Under the pieces are notes generated by a model, which had not been told where the DNA came from, did not search any database, and was given only the letters and a program-made list of their open reading frames with translations. The translations under genes and the position numbers were made by a program. DNA of 64,000 nucleotides. Origin: Bicyclus anynana (taxonomy: Eukaryota; Arthropoda; Insecta; Lepidoptera; Nymphalidae). This document shows positions 44,191-54,564 of this stretch, piece after piece. Each line of letters starts with the position of its first letter. The first letter of the stretch is position 1. The stretch covers positions 15,699,572 through 15,763,571 of the forward strand of contig NC_069086.1 in the NCBI RefSeq assembly GCF_947172395.1. Reading direction: 5' to 3'.

Positions 44191-45459
44191 ATGTATGCTG
44201 TAAAAGGGCGCTGTTTTGTGTAACTTTCGTAGACAGAGAAGTAAATAGACGAATAGAAGCATTCATTGCATTGAGGGAATCTCAAAAATGAGAAATACTT
44301 ATGTGTAATCTGTAAAGAATAACGCAGATGTCCTAAGGCTAGCTCAGTGAGGACAGAAATCTAGCATGGAGCCAAAGGGCAAAAGCATGCTTGATCCAGA
44401 TATTCGCAAAGGAACTGCAATAGGACGGCGTATCGATCTTTTAGTATATAGAGTTATTAGCAAGATGCCGTAAGTTTTTTTCAACACATAAGTTGTTCTC
44501 ATTTTAGGCGATTTGATATTCGGACTTAACGACGGATCAAACAATTTTGACAATTGTCAGTTATTATTAGTTTAGTTTCATGATTTTAGCTTCAAATTGT
44601 TGCAAATAATAACAATAACAAGTTCTGGTGTCACAATCGAATATCTTTTGACTTGCAACGCCAATAAATTGTCTATTTCTTTCTCTGTCTACGGTAATTT
44701 TTACCAACCGGACCTAAACAATATATTGATGTCATTTGACAGTGGTCATACGATCAAATCTGAGAATGTCTGCACCAAGGGTGGTCATTTGGTGCTTTTA
44801 TGTTAATTTGGGAAGAATTGTTTTTTGAGTTTTTTTTGCAAAACATAGTAATGTTTTTTTTTAATTTACAAAGTACATTATTATTTGATTGATATGATTC
44901 GTTTTTGTGAACTAACATGATAAGAGTAGCAATAATTATATGAAAATTCACATATCAAACTGACAATATGTTTGCCGCTTGGAGCAAATTAGGTAACGGA
45001 ACAAATAAATCAAATTATGTCGATTCTAGAAATAAGGCCATATTTGAAGTGTTACGTGTATTTATTTACTTTTACTATACCTAAACATAATATATTAGGT
45101 TATTAATAATAGTGCAAAAAAAATTAAAATCTAGTTTCAGAGATTATAGGGAGCACACAGACCGGGGAAATAATAGTTCTGTGCTAATGTAGAAACCACT
45201 AAATATGTTGTTAACAATCTGGTTTACCGTTTCTGTGTATTCTGTAACAAATATTCAAACATACATACTTTCACGTTAATATATTAGTAGGATGTAAGTG
45301 TAATCAAATCTTAATAAAATCTCTTCTAAACTATTCGAATATCAATATAATAAATATTACTTTAAAGAAACTTTCGCTTGACTAGATCAGGTGTCGGATA
45401 CAGCAGGCTTCCTTGAGACGGCGCATATGTGAGGAGGTTCCTCACTCTGGAGTCCTGAT
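44191..45459. other. 3' UTR and intergenic DNA
   Basis: AT-rich, without a further gene. Polyadenylation hexamers at 44,663-44,668 and 45,004-45,009 could end the SDR transcript. ORFs here are short and unsupported. Confidence 0.45.
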
Positions 45460-45726
45460 CATCAACATTAGCATCCCATATTCGGCTCACTGTTTAGCAC
45501 GAGTCTCCTCTCAGAATGAGAGGGGTTAGGCTAATAATCCACCACGCTGGCCCAATGCGGATTGGCAGACTTCCTCACGATGTTTTCCTTCACTGTTTCA
45601 GACACGTGATATTTAGTTTTTTAAAATGCACATAACTGAAAAGTTGGAAGTGCATGCCCCGGACCGGATTCGAACCTGCGCCCTCCAAATCGAAGGCAGA
45701 GGTCATATCCACTGGGCTATCACGGT
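45460..45726 (-). mobile_element. second-family tRNA-derived SINE, near full length
   Basis: On the minus strand it starts with the tRNA head (A-box 'tagcccagtggatatgacct', B-box 'ggttcgaatccggt'). It continues with 'aactaaatatcacgtgtctg' to the tail 'cagtgagccgaatatggg'. It is the most complete copy of this family in the window. Confidence 0.85.
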
Positions 45727-46128
45727 TCTGGTTTACACATACTTATAAGCATTGTTAATACTTTAAAATGAAAAAGTGTGTTAAGTTAATAAAAAAAAAA
45801 TGTCTAAAATAATATTTGCAGCCGTTTTCAAGTTTTGTCGATAACTGACCGTCTCTTGTGGTTTCAACCAAAAATAAATACATATTGTATTGAATATCCT
45901 CAATGATTGATCTGTCAAGTGCGAAACATACGAGTAGTTATCAATTCTTACATAATAGTTATTAGGAGGTCATATCATTGTGTTCATTTATTTTAAGTAG
46001 TTAGTGAATCGCTGCATAATCATAATTTTGTTTGGCTAACTGGTATTATATATGTCGGCGCGAGTGAGTCATTCGATCGGTAGGCTCGTGTCGTCACAAG
46101 CCGAGATAGTACGAAGTATTCTGGGAGT
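45727..46128. other. no gene seen
   Basis: AT-rich sequence, with one CG-bearing patch ('gtcggcgcgagtgagtcatt') near 46,050. No ORF is supported. Confidence 0.4.
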
Positions 46129-46412
46129 CATGGGCGTAGCGAGGTACGTGCAGGGGGGGGGGGGGGGCATCATAGATGAGCGGTAGGTCTATGGGGCTTC
46201 ATATCAAATTTTAAGATATTCAAAGTTTTAACTAATTTTGTTTCTCCGATACGAAACAATTACCTTATGTGGATGTTTCGGTTTTGGAGGAAACTGAGGC
46301 TGAAACTGAAATTCGGGTTTGGTTTCGGCCGTAAAACTAGTTTCAGTCGGACATTATAAATTTGTAATGTGATAGAGACTAGATAGAAGACTGGCTACGC
46401 CCATGCTAGGGG
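46125..46412. mobile_element. repeat with short inverted ends and a poly-G tract
   Basis: 'catgggcgtagc' at the left (about 46,129) is matched by 'gctacgcccatg' at the right (about 46,393), giving 12-bp inverted ends. A run of about 14 Gs follows the left end. 'actgaggctgaaactgaaat' lies inside. It is possibly a MITE; no target duplication could be defined. Confidence 0.4.
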
Positions 46413-47305
46413 TGAGTAGAGAAACCGCTCGCTGAGGCGGTCTAGCTCATTCTTGTCGTGACGTTCGATCCGTCCACACCTTTTGTTGGATAATCTTTCA
46501 TGAATTATTTTAGGATGGGTGGGGACTGGGGAGAATTACTTGAGTGATGAAAGGGGAGTGGTTTTCAATTTTAAAAGACGTCTTTAACCTTACATACAAC
46601 GGTTACAAGTCCGGGACTTCACTCAAAGTGATTCTCTGCCACTCGAGAGTTTATTGGTAACATTGTTTCCATTAATTTATTCATTCGTGTTTTACTCCTT
46701 AATTCTGTTTCTGATGTCGACTCGCTTCCGACATATATAATATATTATGAAGATTTAAAATTCCAAAGATGTACATACGGTAAATTATTACTAAATAAAT
46801 ATAATTGGGTATTTAATTGTTGTTTCATTAGGTACCTATATTATTTTCCTTATGTAAGGCCAGAAACGACTACTATGCAGATGTCCCATAAATATTGTAT
46901 CAAACTCAAGTACAATATGTCACCTATAAGTAGGTAAGTACCTATCTAATAATAATTTGATTAGTTTGATAATTAATTTTCTATTTTCCATTTTATATAT
47001 ATTTTTTGTCTTATTACAGTTTTTTCAATGCTGTAGCTGTTGTAATAAACATTGCAAACATTAATTTATTACGTATATAGCTTAGGAAATTCGTTCGTAA
47101 CACTCCCGATGCCCCGCGCGCACGACTTTATACATGCACAGACCTTCCCCTCCCGTCGCCCGCATATCATGAGTGTCATCAACGAACTTGTCAAGCTACC
47201 TACATTTGTAAAAAAACTACTTTATCGGCAATACGAGTGGCAACCCAATATACATAGTGATATATACATTGTATATTACTCCTATATTATCCTTCTTGGG
47301 GATCA
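46413..47305. other. no gene seen
   Basis: Intergenic sequence. The ORF at 47,052-47,324 overlaps a tRNA-like fragment and has no recognisable domain. Confidence 0.4.
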
Positions 47306-47370
47306 TGCCTCGGTGGTTCAGTAGTTAGCATATGTAGCTTGGGATCAAAAGTTCCCGGGTTCGGGTCCAG
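47306..47370 (+). repeat. tRNA-like fragment, probably SINE-derived
   Basis: 'gcctcggtggttcagtagtt' resembles an A-box region and 'gttcccgggttcgggtcca' a B-box region, spaced as in tRNA-derived promoters. The arms do not pair well enough for a functional tRNA, and the family is not otherwise seen here. Confidence 0.35.
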
Positions 47371-47465
47371 GGACCTGCTAGTACTTATATGGTGTTGCAC
47401 CCACATACCTGATGACCCTGTTATGTGGTTTTTATGGGATGCATTCAATAGATTTGTTTCATTAC

Positions 47466-47708
47466 TAGCAAACGCGGCGTGGTTTTACCTGCATATAGTT
47501 CCCGTAGGAAAGCGGGCATAAAATAATGCTCTTAGCACTTGGGGATAGTGTAGCTTCCCATTTCCCAACAGTGAAAGAAAAAGAAAAAAAAATCATTTCA
47601 ACTTTCAAAGAATTTTTCAAATCGGTTCAGTAGTTTCAGAGCTTATTCAATGCAACCAATCAAATCTTTCCTCTTTATAATATAATATTATTTTATTATA
47701 AAAGATGT
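47466..47708 (-). mobile_element. Helitron-like element, divergent
   Basis: It begins 'ctagcaaacgcggcgtggtt' and contains 'gcacttggggatagtgtagc' and 'tcaaatcggttcagtagttt'. It ends in AT-rich 'tataatataatatta'. It is related to the 25,243 copy and contains an A-rich expansion near 47,575. Confidence 0.6.
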
Positions 47709-48238
47709 AGATTAATGTGTGTTTATTTACTTATAGAAATAAAAGACGTAAATAAACTTAGCATTTTATTTTGATCCCTCGTAAAGGCATCTTACTATTT
47801 AAATGACAACATAAATTAGTAAGTAGGTAGGTATATGAAATACAAGCATCAAATCAATTATGTACTACACAATCAACAGTGAATATTTAATTGAACAAAT
47901 TAGGTACATGTTTTTAAAGAAATAAATAAAATAATCTTTAATTTCCAGATTTGTTAGATCTAAGATTAACAGCCCAAAAACAAACGGGTACTTCTATTTT
48001 ACTTTGTCCGTGAGCGATGTGGTACTTCGGATTCTTCATCATTTTGAAAAATTTTCATCAATTACATAAGAAATGAAGAAAGTAGAAACCAGAAAGATAA
48101 ATTGATAAGTGAACACGGATGATGGATCAGTAATGTAATATAATTACAATCCACCGGCATTATGCAAATATAAATCTAAAATCTTACTAGTTCTTATTAT
48201 CTTCATTTACTTGATAAGTAATGTATCAGACTGTTAAA
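47709..48238. other. no gene seen
   Basis: AT-rich sequence with no coding support, immediately left of the LTR element. Confidence 0.4.
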
Positions 48239-48242
48239 AGGG

Positions 48243-48488
48243 TTTTGTACCACTTTAGTACTATTTGGATACTTATATATTTGGGTTTGAGTAAGGTATG
48301 TCGTGTCCCGGGTAGCGGTTATGGGTGATAAATAATAGTAGGCTCTACTGATAAAACACTTATATTGACTATCAGTTACAACGGTTAGGTAACGACTGGC
48401 GACAAACCGCCCGTATTGACTTCGTCATAATTACGAAAATGCTTAAGTAGCATTTTCATTTACAATCTATGTGTGTGTGACCACCACA
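48243..48488 (-). repeat. 3' LTR (sense on minus strand)
   Basis: On the minus strand it begins TGTGGTGGTCACACACACAT and ends at GTACAAAA. It matches the other LTR base for base as far as I can read. Confidence 0.9.
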
Positions 48489-49035
48489 TCATTCCACCCC
48501 CTTTTTTTTTTTTTACAGAAAACAATGTATAGGTAGTATAGGGGTGTTGATTATGAATTGTAGTTATTGAACTTTCCATGCACTGTGACATACTAGCAAT
48601 AACATTAAAATTTGTTACCTGATCCACTAGTTTCCGTTTACTAAAATCTACCACTAACTTATACTTAGTTAAAAAATCGGCTCCTATTATAGGCTGTCTA
48701 ACGTCAGCAACTATAAATGTCCACCGAAATGCTCTCCTTAACTTTAAATTTAATACTAAACTATGCAACCCAAATGTCTTAATAGGTGTACCGTTCGCGG
48801 CATACAGTCTATAGTCCTCGCACGCTCTATTTTTCTCGCGCACTGCCCACCGGGGTAACACCGACACATTAGCACCACTATCTATTAAAAACCGTAATTT
48901 ACTGTTTTCGTCAGTTATACACAAGCGGTAATTTATCGATGGGTCACAGCCTCCCGCCGCAGACAGGACCGAAGCTAGTTTTCCGCACTGCCAGTAGGCT
49001 GGTTCAATGTCTTCCACGTACACGGTTGAACACAT
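48460..49035 (-). CDS. LTR-element aspartic protease frame
   Basis: A retropepsin-like domain is visible: the active-site motif FLIDSGANVSVLP, a central segment, then IIGADFL. This frame is offset from gag as expected for -1 frameshifting. The 60-nt overlap contains an A-run just before the gag stop (GCG GAA AAC TAG), a possible slip site though not a perfect heptamer. After about residue 145 the family's reverse transcriptase should follow. Instead the frame reads into the 3' untranslated region, polypurine tract and LTR and stops, marking an internal deletion of pol. Confidence 0.75.
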   Translation of the reverse strand: MCSTVYVEDIEPAYWQCGKLASVLSAAGGCDPSINYRLCITDENSKLRFLIDSGANVSVLPRWAVREKNRACEDYRLYAANGTPIKTFGLHSLVLNLKLRRAFRWTFIVADVRQPIIGADFLTKYKLVVDFSKRKLVDQVTNFNVIASMSQCMESSITTIHNQHPYTTYTLFSVKKKKGGGMMWWSHTHRL

Positions 49036-49793
49036 TTGTGTGCTCGGGCTCTAAACTTATAGTGGTAGTAGCAAAGCCAGTCTGGATCTGCCGGTGTCCT
49101 CTTCCTGCTACCGCTAGTGTTGCGCGTACGTGGCGCGCCGTGTGACCGTGATCGGCTTCTCCCACCGCTACGCTGGGAATTTTCAATTTTTCTTAGTCGT
49201 TCGCCTAGCTTGTGGATCTCCGCTATGACATCTGGAGAATCACTCCTTGCACTCCGTACTGCGGCCACCCCCTGTATAGGCATTGCATTTTCTGTCACCT
49301 TGTCTGCCATTCTGGCCAAAGCGTTAATATCGCTTAAACCTGATGCCGTGAGTATTCCTCTCACCCATCCCGGCAAATGGTTTTGCCAAAGGATGGTAAG
49401 GGTTTCATCTGTAACTTTGCCACTTGCCAGCTCTTGCATTTTCCTCAGCAACTGCGATGGCTTCTGGTCGCCAAGCTCCATTTCAGATATCAATTTTTGT
49501 ACCTTTCTATTTTCTGACTCCTCATAAATGTCAAGTAATCTTGTTTTTAATGTATCATATTTACCATTTTCCGGCTGTTTGACTAATATGTCTGTCACTT
49601 GTTGTATAACGTCTTTTCCTAATTTCGATATGACAAACTGAAACTTCGCCTCGTCAGACATCTTCTGCGGGTGTAGCACTGCCTCCGCCTGTATGAACCA
49701 GTGTCGCGGCAAATCCGTCCAAAATTCAGGAATTCTCGCCGATACAGACACGCCGGAAACTGACACCTCTGGTTGAGCCATTTTAAATTCCAA
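48975..49793 (-). CDS. LTR-element Gag-like protein, 272 aa
   Basis: The ORF is intact. The N-terminal part (RIPEFWTDLPRHWFIQAEAV) and helical core (YDTLKTRLLDIYEESENRK, QLLRKMQELA, LWQNHLPGWVRGIL) match insect gypsy-type Gag capsid domains. A basic SR-rich stretch precedes a terminal CYYHYKF...AHKCVQPC motif. That is the CHCC pattern of the CsRn1/Kabuki lineage rather than a standard CCHC zinc knuckle. It starts about 68 bp inside the 5' LTR boundary. Confidence 0.8.
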   Translation of the reverse strand: MEFKMAQPEVSVSGVSVSARIPEFWTDLPRHWFIQAEAVLHPQKMSDEAKFQFVISKLGKDVIQQVTDILVKQPENGKYDTLKTRLLDIYEESENRKVQKLISEMELGDQKPSQLLRKMQELASGKVTDETLTILWQNHLPGWVRGILTASGLSDINALARMADKVTENAMPIQGVAAVRSARSDSPDVIAEIHKLGERLRKIENSQRSGGRSRSRSHGAPRTRNTSGSRKRTPADPDWLCYYHYKFRARAHKCVQPCTWKTLNQPTGSAEN

Positions 49794-49860
49794 TGTGTGA
49801 GTCGTTACGTGTTGCTACCCGTGCAAAATAACCGCTAATAAAACCGAGTCGGGTCACCAC

Positions 49861-50106
49861 TTTTGTACCACTTTAGTACTATTTGGATACTTATATATTT
49901 GGGTTTGAGTAAGGTATGTCGTGTCCCGGGTAGCGGTTATGGGTGATAAATAATAGTAGGCTCTACTGATAAAACACTTATATTGACTATCAGTTACAAC
50001 GGTTAGGTAACGACTGGCGACAAACCGCCCGTATTGACTTCGTCATAATTACGAAAATGCTTAAGTAGCATTTTCATTTACAATCTATGTGTGTGTGACC
50101 ACCACA
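49861..50106 (-). repeat. 5' LTR (sense on minus strand)
   Basis: Same 246-bp sequence as 48,243-48,488, offset by exactly 1,618 bp. The element's promoter should lie here. Confidence 0.9.
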
Positions 50107-50110
50107 AGGG

Positions 50111-50905
50111 GTTCAAAAAGCCACTCAGATAGCGACAGCATCCCACGCCCAACCCCCGAAGGGGTCGAGTGAACGATCATCGAAGACTGATGACGCCCCA
50201 CCGATGGCGATCATCGTCCGTCTCACGCTCAGGACACCGCGCCACATCTCATCAACATGGCTGATAAGGTCTCACATATTGTGTGAGTCTCGTGAAGCGC
50301 TTACTATAGAAATGATCCTATGAAGTAAGGTCTTAACAATTCGCTGTTGTAGGGGCTGAGGTCGTTTCGCGAAAAGGCATCTTTGTAGCGCGTGTTATTT
50401 TCCCCGACGTTTACATAAATCGCCATCTAACGGTAATTGATAGAACTACTTCGTAGCTCATGACAGAATAAAAAAGAGTGAACATGCTCGCACTTAATTT
50501 CCACAGATACATTATTTTATCATCATAATAAGTATGTCAGATGAGATTGTTTTTAAGAGTTATAAAAATATGTAAACTATAAAACTGAGTAAGAAACTTA
50601 CTGTACAACTGTGCAGTAACTAACTGTACAAAAGCATCACGCCATTCTTTTGGCAACAACCAGAAGGCAAAATAAAATCACAACCAAAATATATCCTTCA
50701 CCATGATAATGAATCACAAAAATAAATCTATATGAGATTCGATATGTTATTATTAGGGTCGGTTTCACCCAACGATTTTATACTATTAGATATGTTACAT
50801 GCATACAAAATCACTACAAAAAGTGATTCGAATATAGCTATTCCACTGAGTCGCATACACGCATAATTTTGTGTTTACTTACATTATAAATATTTATGTA
50901 TATAT
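50111..50905. other. intergenic, GC-richer then AT-rich
   Basis: 50,111-50,400 is GC-richer ('cccaacccccgaaggggtcg', 'caccgcgccacatctcatca') and looks like part of an old mobile element, though no second copy is seen. The remainder is AT-rich without genes. Confidence 0.35.
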
Positions 50906-51627
50906 GTTACCGGCTAGACCTGATTTCAGGTCAAACTAGTTTTGCCTAGGCAAAACTAGTTCTTCCTTTACACTATAAGATTAACTAGTTTGTATAGCCT
51001 AGTCCAAACTAATCTATTCTAAGCCCGATAGGATGAATCGTTTTAGGCTAGTCTATATTATTTATTCCTAATATAAATACGCACACTCTAGGATAAACTG
51101 GTATGGCCTAGTCTAAACATTATAGTGTTCTAGAAAGTCAAAATAAATAGATATACTGAAATGAAATGCTCCATAATTGGAAAAATAATCATTTTTTTAA
51201 AACCATAGCGATTCGCCAATAAAGGTTATGGATAACTGGTATTACAAACGAGAAAGTGTTTTTTTAATAGAAGCAATAATCGTATCTCAATTATTAAAAT
51301 TATAATTTATTTTTAAATGGTAAATTATTATTGCCTTCTTGCACTGGCATCAGTATGAAGTATTTCAGTTTTTTCATTTCGGTTTATCTATTTATTTTGA
51401 CTTTTTAGAATACTATAATATTTAGACTAAGCCATACCAGTTTATTTTAGAGAGTACGTATTTTTACTAGAAAAATTAGTTAGACTCGCCTAAACTGGTT
51501 TAACCTATCGGGCTAAGGACAGATTAGTTTGGAATAGGCTATACCTACTAGTTAATCCTATCACGTATATGAAGAACTAGTTTGGCCTAGGCAAAACGTT
51601 TGTCCTGAAATCGGGTTTGACCAGTAA
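50906..51627. mobile_element. large foldback element with long inverted repeats
   Basis: The left half (ttaccggctagacctgattt, 'taaactggtatggcctagtc', 'aaaataaatagatatactga') is mirrored in the right half ('tatctatttattttgacttt', 'actaagccataccagttta', 'cctgaaatcgggtttgacc'). The arms are about 250-290 bp around an AT-rich centre near 51,250. Near the left end a 28-bp perfect palindrome centred on CCTAGG (50,934-50,961) is formed by back-to-back CTAGTTTTG units. It is non-coding and the target duplication is unclear. Confidence 0.75.
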
Positions 51628-52294
51628 AATATATAGTTTTTACAATTCCTGAAGACACAACTCGACATTAAAGACAATATTTAAGTAAGTATTTTATTTG
51701 TTTCGTTGTTTAATAAGCTACTAAATGAAATTGAGACAATTAGCCAACTTTGTTCGCCTCAATTTCGAGGCGCTAGTGACATATCTAATAGTATAAAATC
51801 ATTGGTTTCACCACCTTATGATAAATCTCTACCTTGACAATTATTGTACAATTATGCATTTCTCTATTTTTATATTTTCTTGTTTCATTCTTTTTATACC
51901 CCTTTTTAAGTCGGGTTATAGTTTTTAAACTTAATTTTTTATTTAAAATAAAAATAAAAACGGGTACATGTCACGCTCAGACGAATTATGTATTTGGTCT
52001 GAGATTCACATTAGACTTAGAGCAAAAAGTTACATTTGGAAGTCACACTACTTTTTAGGCATTTTTCACTTATTTCTTACAACAATTATGATTTATGTAC
52101 CTTAATATAATAGATATTTTTTTTTACTATTGATATGTTTTCATACTTTCGGAATGTATTGATTAACGCGTTTAAATATATTGAAAATATTCTGTGTAGA
52201 ACATAGGTACATTACATATTCATATTGTAAAGCATAAAAAATCGATATTAATAAAATTATAATACATGTTGAAACAAGCAGATTTAATTAAGAA
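51628..52294. other. no gene seen
   Basis: AT-rich sequence. The ORF at 51,834-52,058 is hydrophobic low-complexity without support. Confidence 0.4.
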
Positions 52295-52356
52295 TCTTTT
52301 TGTATATTGTTTATACATTCAATCATAATTGAATGTATAAACAATATACAAAAAGA
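52295..52356. repeat. perfect 29-bp hairpin
   Basis: The arms at 52,295-52,323 and 52,328-52,356 are exact reverse complements (tctttttgtatattgtttat... ) around the 4-bp loop cata. This is unusually long and perfect for its AT-rich context. Confidence 0.8.
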
Positions 52357-52807
52357 TGTCAATAAATAAACAATATAAACAACGATTACACAAGTAAACA
52401 ATACAATATGTATAATTATTATTGCTAATTATAATTCACTCATTGTGGGAGAAACACTGATTACATTAAAAACTATTTACAGCAATTACTACTAGTAAAT
52501 ATCGAGACATAATCGGACGGATGATTCGTGTATGGTTTATATGTGATGGCCAGATCTTTGTTAATTTATAGAAGCATAAATCGGTTTGGTTTCAGACTTT
52601 AAGACCCTCATAGGCCATGGCCAATTATGAAACGTATTTTTTACATTTTCTTTGAGGTAATATGAAAAACACAGACAGAAAACATGATTTATCAACCCAA
52701 ATGAAAATCAAAAAAGGAGATGGTCCAATTCAGGTCCACTCTTGTACACCATATCATTAACATTAAAAAAATAAAAGGATTTTATTAAAATCTAAATAAA
52801 TGAATAA

Positions 52808-54207
52808 TAATAATAATAATAAGCCCTTTATTCCGAATATACAAGTTGAGTAATACACATTTAAATTATATTATGTCCAGTAATTTGGAGTGCCTGCTGG
52901 CATAGGCCTCCTCCAGTCTTTTCCACTCCGTTCTATTTTGTGCTACCCTCCTCCAGTGGTTACCTGCAGTTAATTTTATATCGTCTACCCATCTCGTTGA
53001 CTGACGTCCCCTGCTCCGTTTACCGTTTCTAGGGTACCAGTCAGCCACGGTTGTGCTCCACTTGCCTTGCTTATCTCGAATCATGTGACCGGTCCATCGC
53101 CACTTTAACTGGTCGATTCGAGATAGGATATCGACTACTTGGGTTTTCTCTCTGATATAACTGCTTTTGATTTTATCCTGCTTTTTTATACCTGACATGC
53201 TTCTTTCCATGGCTTTTTGGCAGCGTTCTAGCTTTTCTCTGTGGAGTTTAGTGAGTGCCCATGTTTCACATCCGTATGTAATAACTGGCAGTATACAGGT
53301 GTTAAAAGCTTTCCTTTTTATTGTCATGCTTAGCTCGTTACATTTCATGATTTCTTTTAGTGACCAGTACTTCTTCCAGCCGTTTGCTATTCTTCTGTTA
53401 ACTTCTTTAGTTGTTTGTTCTTCATGGGAGATAACTTGTCCTAGGTAAATATATTCCTTCACATATTCCAATGGGTGGTTATTTATTTGCATAGGTATTT
53501 GAATCGAGTTAGTAAGCAATTTTGTTTTATCCATGTTCATTGAGAGGCCCACTTTTGTGCTTTCATTGTTAAGTGATTTTATCATTTTTTCAAGGTGTGT
53601 GGGATCCTCTTCAAACAAGATTATATCGTCTGCAAATCTAAGATGATTTAATTTAACACCATTTATATTTATGCCGAAGCTATCCCAGTTCAGCTTGCGG
53701 AAGATACTCTCTAAAACAGCTAAAAATAGTTTCGGTGATAAGGGGTCTCCTTGTCTTAGTCCTCTCAAAATTTTGAACTTTTTGCCTAGAGTTTCTAGCT
53801 GAATCCTAGCTTCGCTATTTGAGTAAATGTTTCTCAGGATTTTTATATATTTTGAGGGTACCCCCTGTTGTTCCAGGCTCTTCCATATAGCTGTGTGAAG
53901 GACACTGTCAAAGGCTTTAGAGTAATCAATGAATGCCAAATATAGGTGTTTGTTGTATTCATTGTATTTCTCTACTATTTGTTTTACAGCAAAAATGTGG
54001 TCCAAGGTCGAGTAGTTTTGTCTAAAGCCAGCTTGTTCTCGAGGTTGGTTATCATCAAGATTTTTGCTTATTCTTTCTAGAATGACTTTTGAAAATACCT
54101 TGTAAATATTAGAGAGCAGGCTTATGGGTCTATAGTTTCCTATATCCTCTTTTAGTCCTTTCTTGTAAATAAGGAGTAATAAGTCCTTTTTTTTTTTCCT
54201 TATTTAC
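52808..54207 (-). mobile_element. 5'-truncated RTE-clade LINE
   Basis: The insertion is flanked by aaataaatgaataa at 52,794-52,807 and 54,208-54,221, a perfect 14-bp target duplication. The 3' end (left) has a (TAA)n tail, typical of RTE elements rather than poly-A. The element is truncated at the 5' side, so the endonuclease domain is missing. Its orientation is opposite to the plus-strand genes. Confidence 0.9.
52866..54005 (-). CDS. RTE-type reverse transcriptase, N-terminally truncated
   Basis: The frame is open from the truncation point at about 54,190 to the stop at 52,866; no real ATG exists because the 5' part is lost. Visible reverse transcriptase motifs in order are NYRPISLLSNIYK, QAGFRQNYSTLDHIF, LAFIDYSKAFDSV, LRGLRQGDPLSPKLF, the catalytic LRFADDIILF, LGQVIS, YGCETWAL, and the C-terminal WKWTGH-like RWTGHMIR...RWVDDIK tail. 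The reverse transcriptase core has no stops or frameshifts, indicating recent insertion. The endonuclease is absent, so it cannot be autonomous. Confidence 0.85.
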   Translation of the reverse strand: MDHIFAVKQIVEKYNEYNKHLYLAFIDYSKAFDSVLHTAIWKSLEQQGVPSKYIKILRNIYSNSEARIQLETLGKKFKILRGLRQGDPLSPKLFLAVLESIFRKLNWDSFGININGVKLNHLRFADDIILFEEDPTHLEKMIKSLNNESTKVGLSMNMDKTKLLTNSIQIPMQINNHPLEYVKEYIYLGQVISHEEQTTKEVNRRIANGWKKYWSLKEIMKCNELSMTIKRKAFNTCILPVITYGCETWALTKLHREKLERCQKAMERSMSGIKKQDKIKSSYIREKTQVVDILSRIDQLKWRWTGHMIRDKQGKWSTTVADWYPRNGKRSRGRQSTRWVDDIKLTAGNHWRRVAQNRTEWKRLEEAYASRHSKLLDII

Positions 54208-54564
54208 AAATAAATGAATAAATATAACTAAATAAAAAGAAATAAAGAAAATTAAAACCCAAGTTTTGGAATTATATCAAAATGGCGCCCTTAAAGAAAC
54301 TATGACACGACAATTGACAGCAAACATCAAAACGACTAACTACTGCATTGAAAACGTCATCAATCTGCCATTATAACCCATTTTAGTTTAAAAAAATATT
54401 TTCTATTATTTCCGCTGAGGTACAATGACTGATCCTGGGCTCCATCGATTTTGGACCATCTCCTTTGCCCCTTCATTGTCAATTTAGGCTTTGCAACCTT
54501 TTAATGACATCATGATACAATGTTACAAGTTCCTCAATTTCAGATGGTAGTAACATTCATGATT

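Larger units (their letters stand above)
48239..50110 (-). mobile_element. Ty3/gypsy-type LTR element lacking pol (CsRn1/Kabuki-like)
   Basis: A complete insertion runs 48,243-50,106, flanked by the 4-bp duplication AGGG (48,239-48,242 and 50,107-50,110). Two 246-bp LTRs at 48,243-48,488 and 49,861-50,106 appear identical by eye. The sense strand is minus. Next to the 5' LTR is a sequence close to a tRNA-Trp primer site (TGGTGACCCGACTCGG). Next to the 3' LTR is a polypurine tract (A-run then GGGGGTGGAATGA). Only gag and protease are encoded; reverse transcriptase, RNase H and integrase are absent, and protease runs straight into the 3' end. The tRNA-Trp primer and unusual CHCC gag motif suggest the CsRn1/Kabuki lineage (from memory). 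Confidence 0.9.
52716..54463. mobile_element. MITE with GGAGATGGTCCA ends, interrupted by an RTE LINE
   Basis: Terminal inverted repeats GGAGATGGTCCA and its complement bound the element. The outer parts ('caggtccactcttgtac', 'caaaatggcgcccttaaag', 'gcattgaaaacgtcatc') align with the uninterrupted copy at 58,721-59,115, which lies in inverse orientation. The two halves are split by a LINE at 52,808-54,207 flanked by a 14-bp duplication. Confidence 0.85.

Noticed and set aside
49117..49527. 136-codon plus-strand ORF
   Set aside because: Antisense to the intact gag frame of the LTR element.
53167..53448. 93-codon plus-strand ORF
   Set aside because: Antisense to the RTE reverse transcriptase frame.
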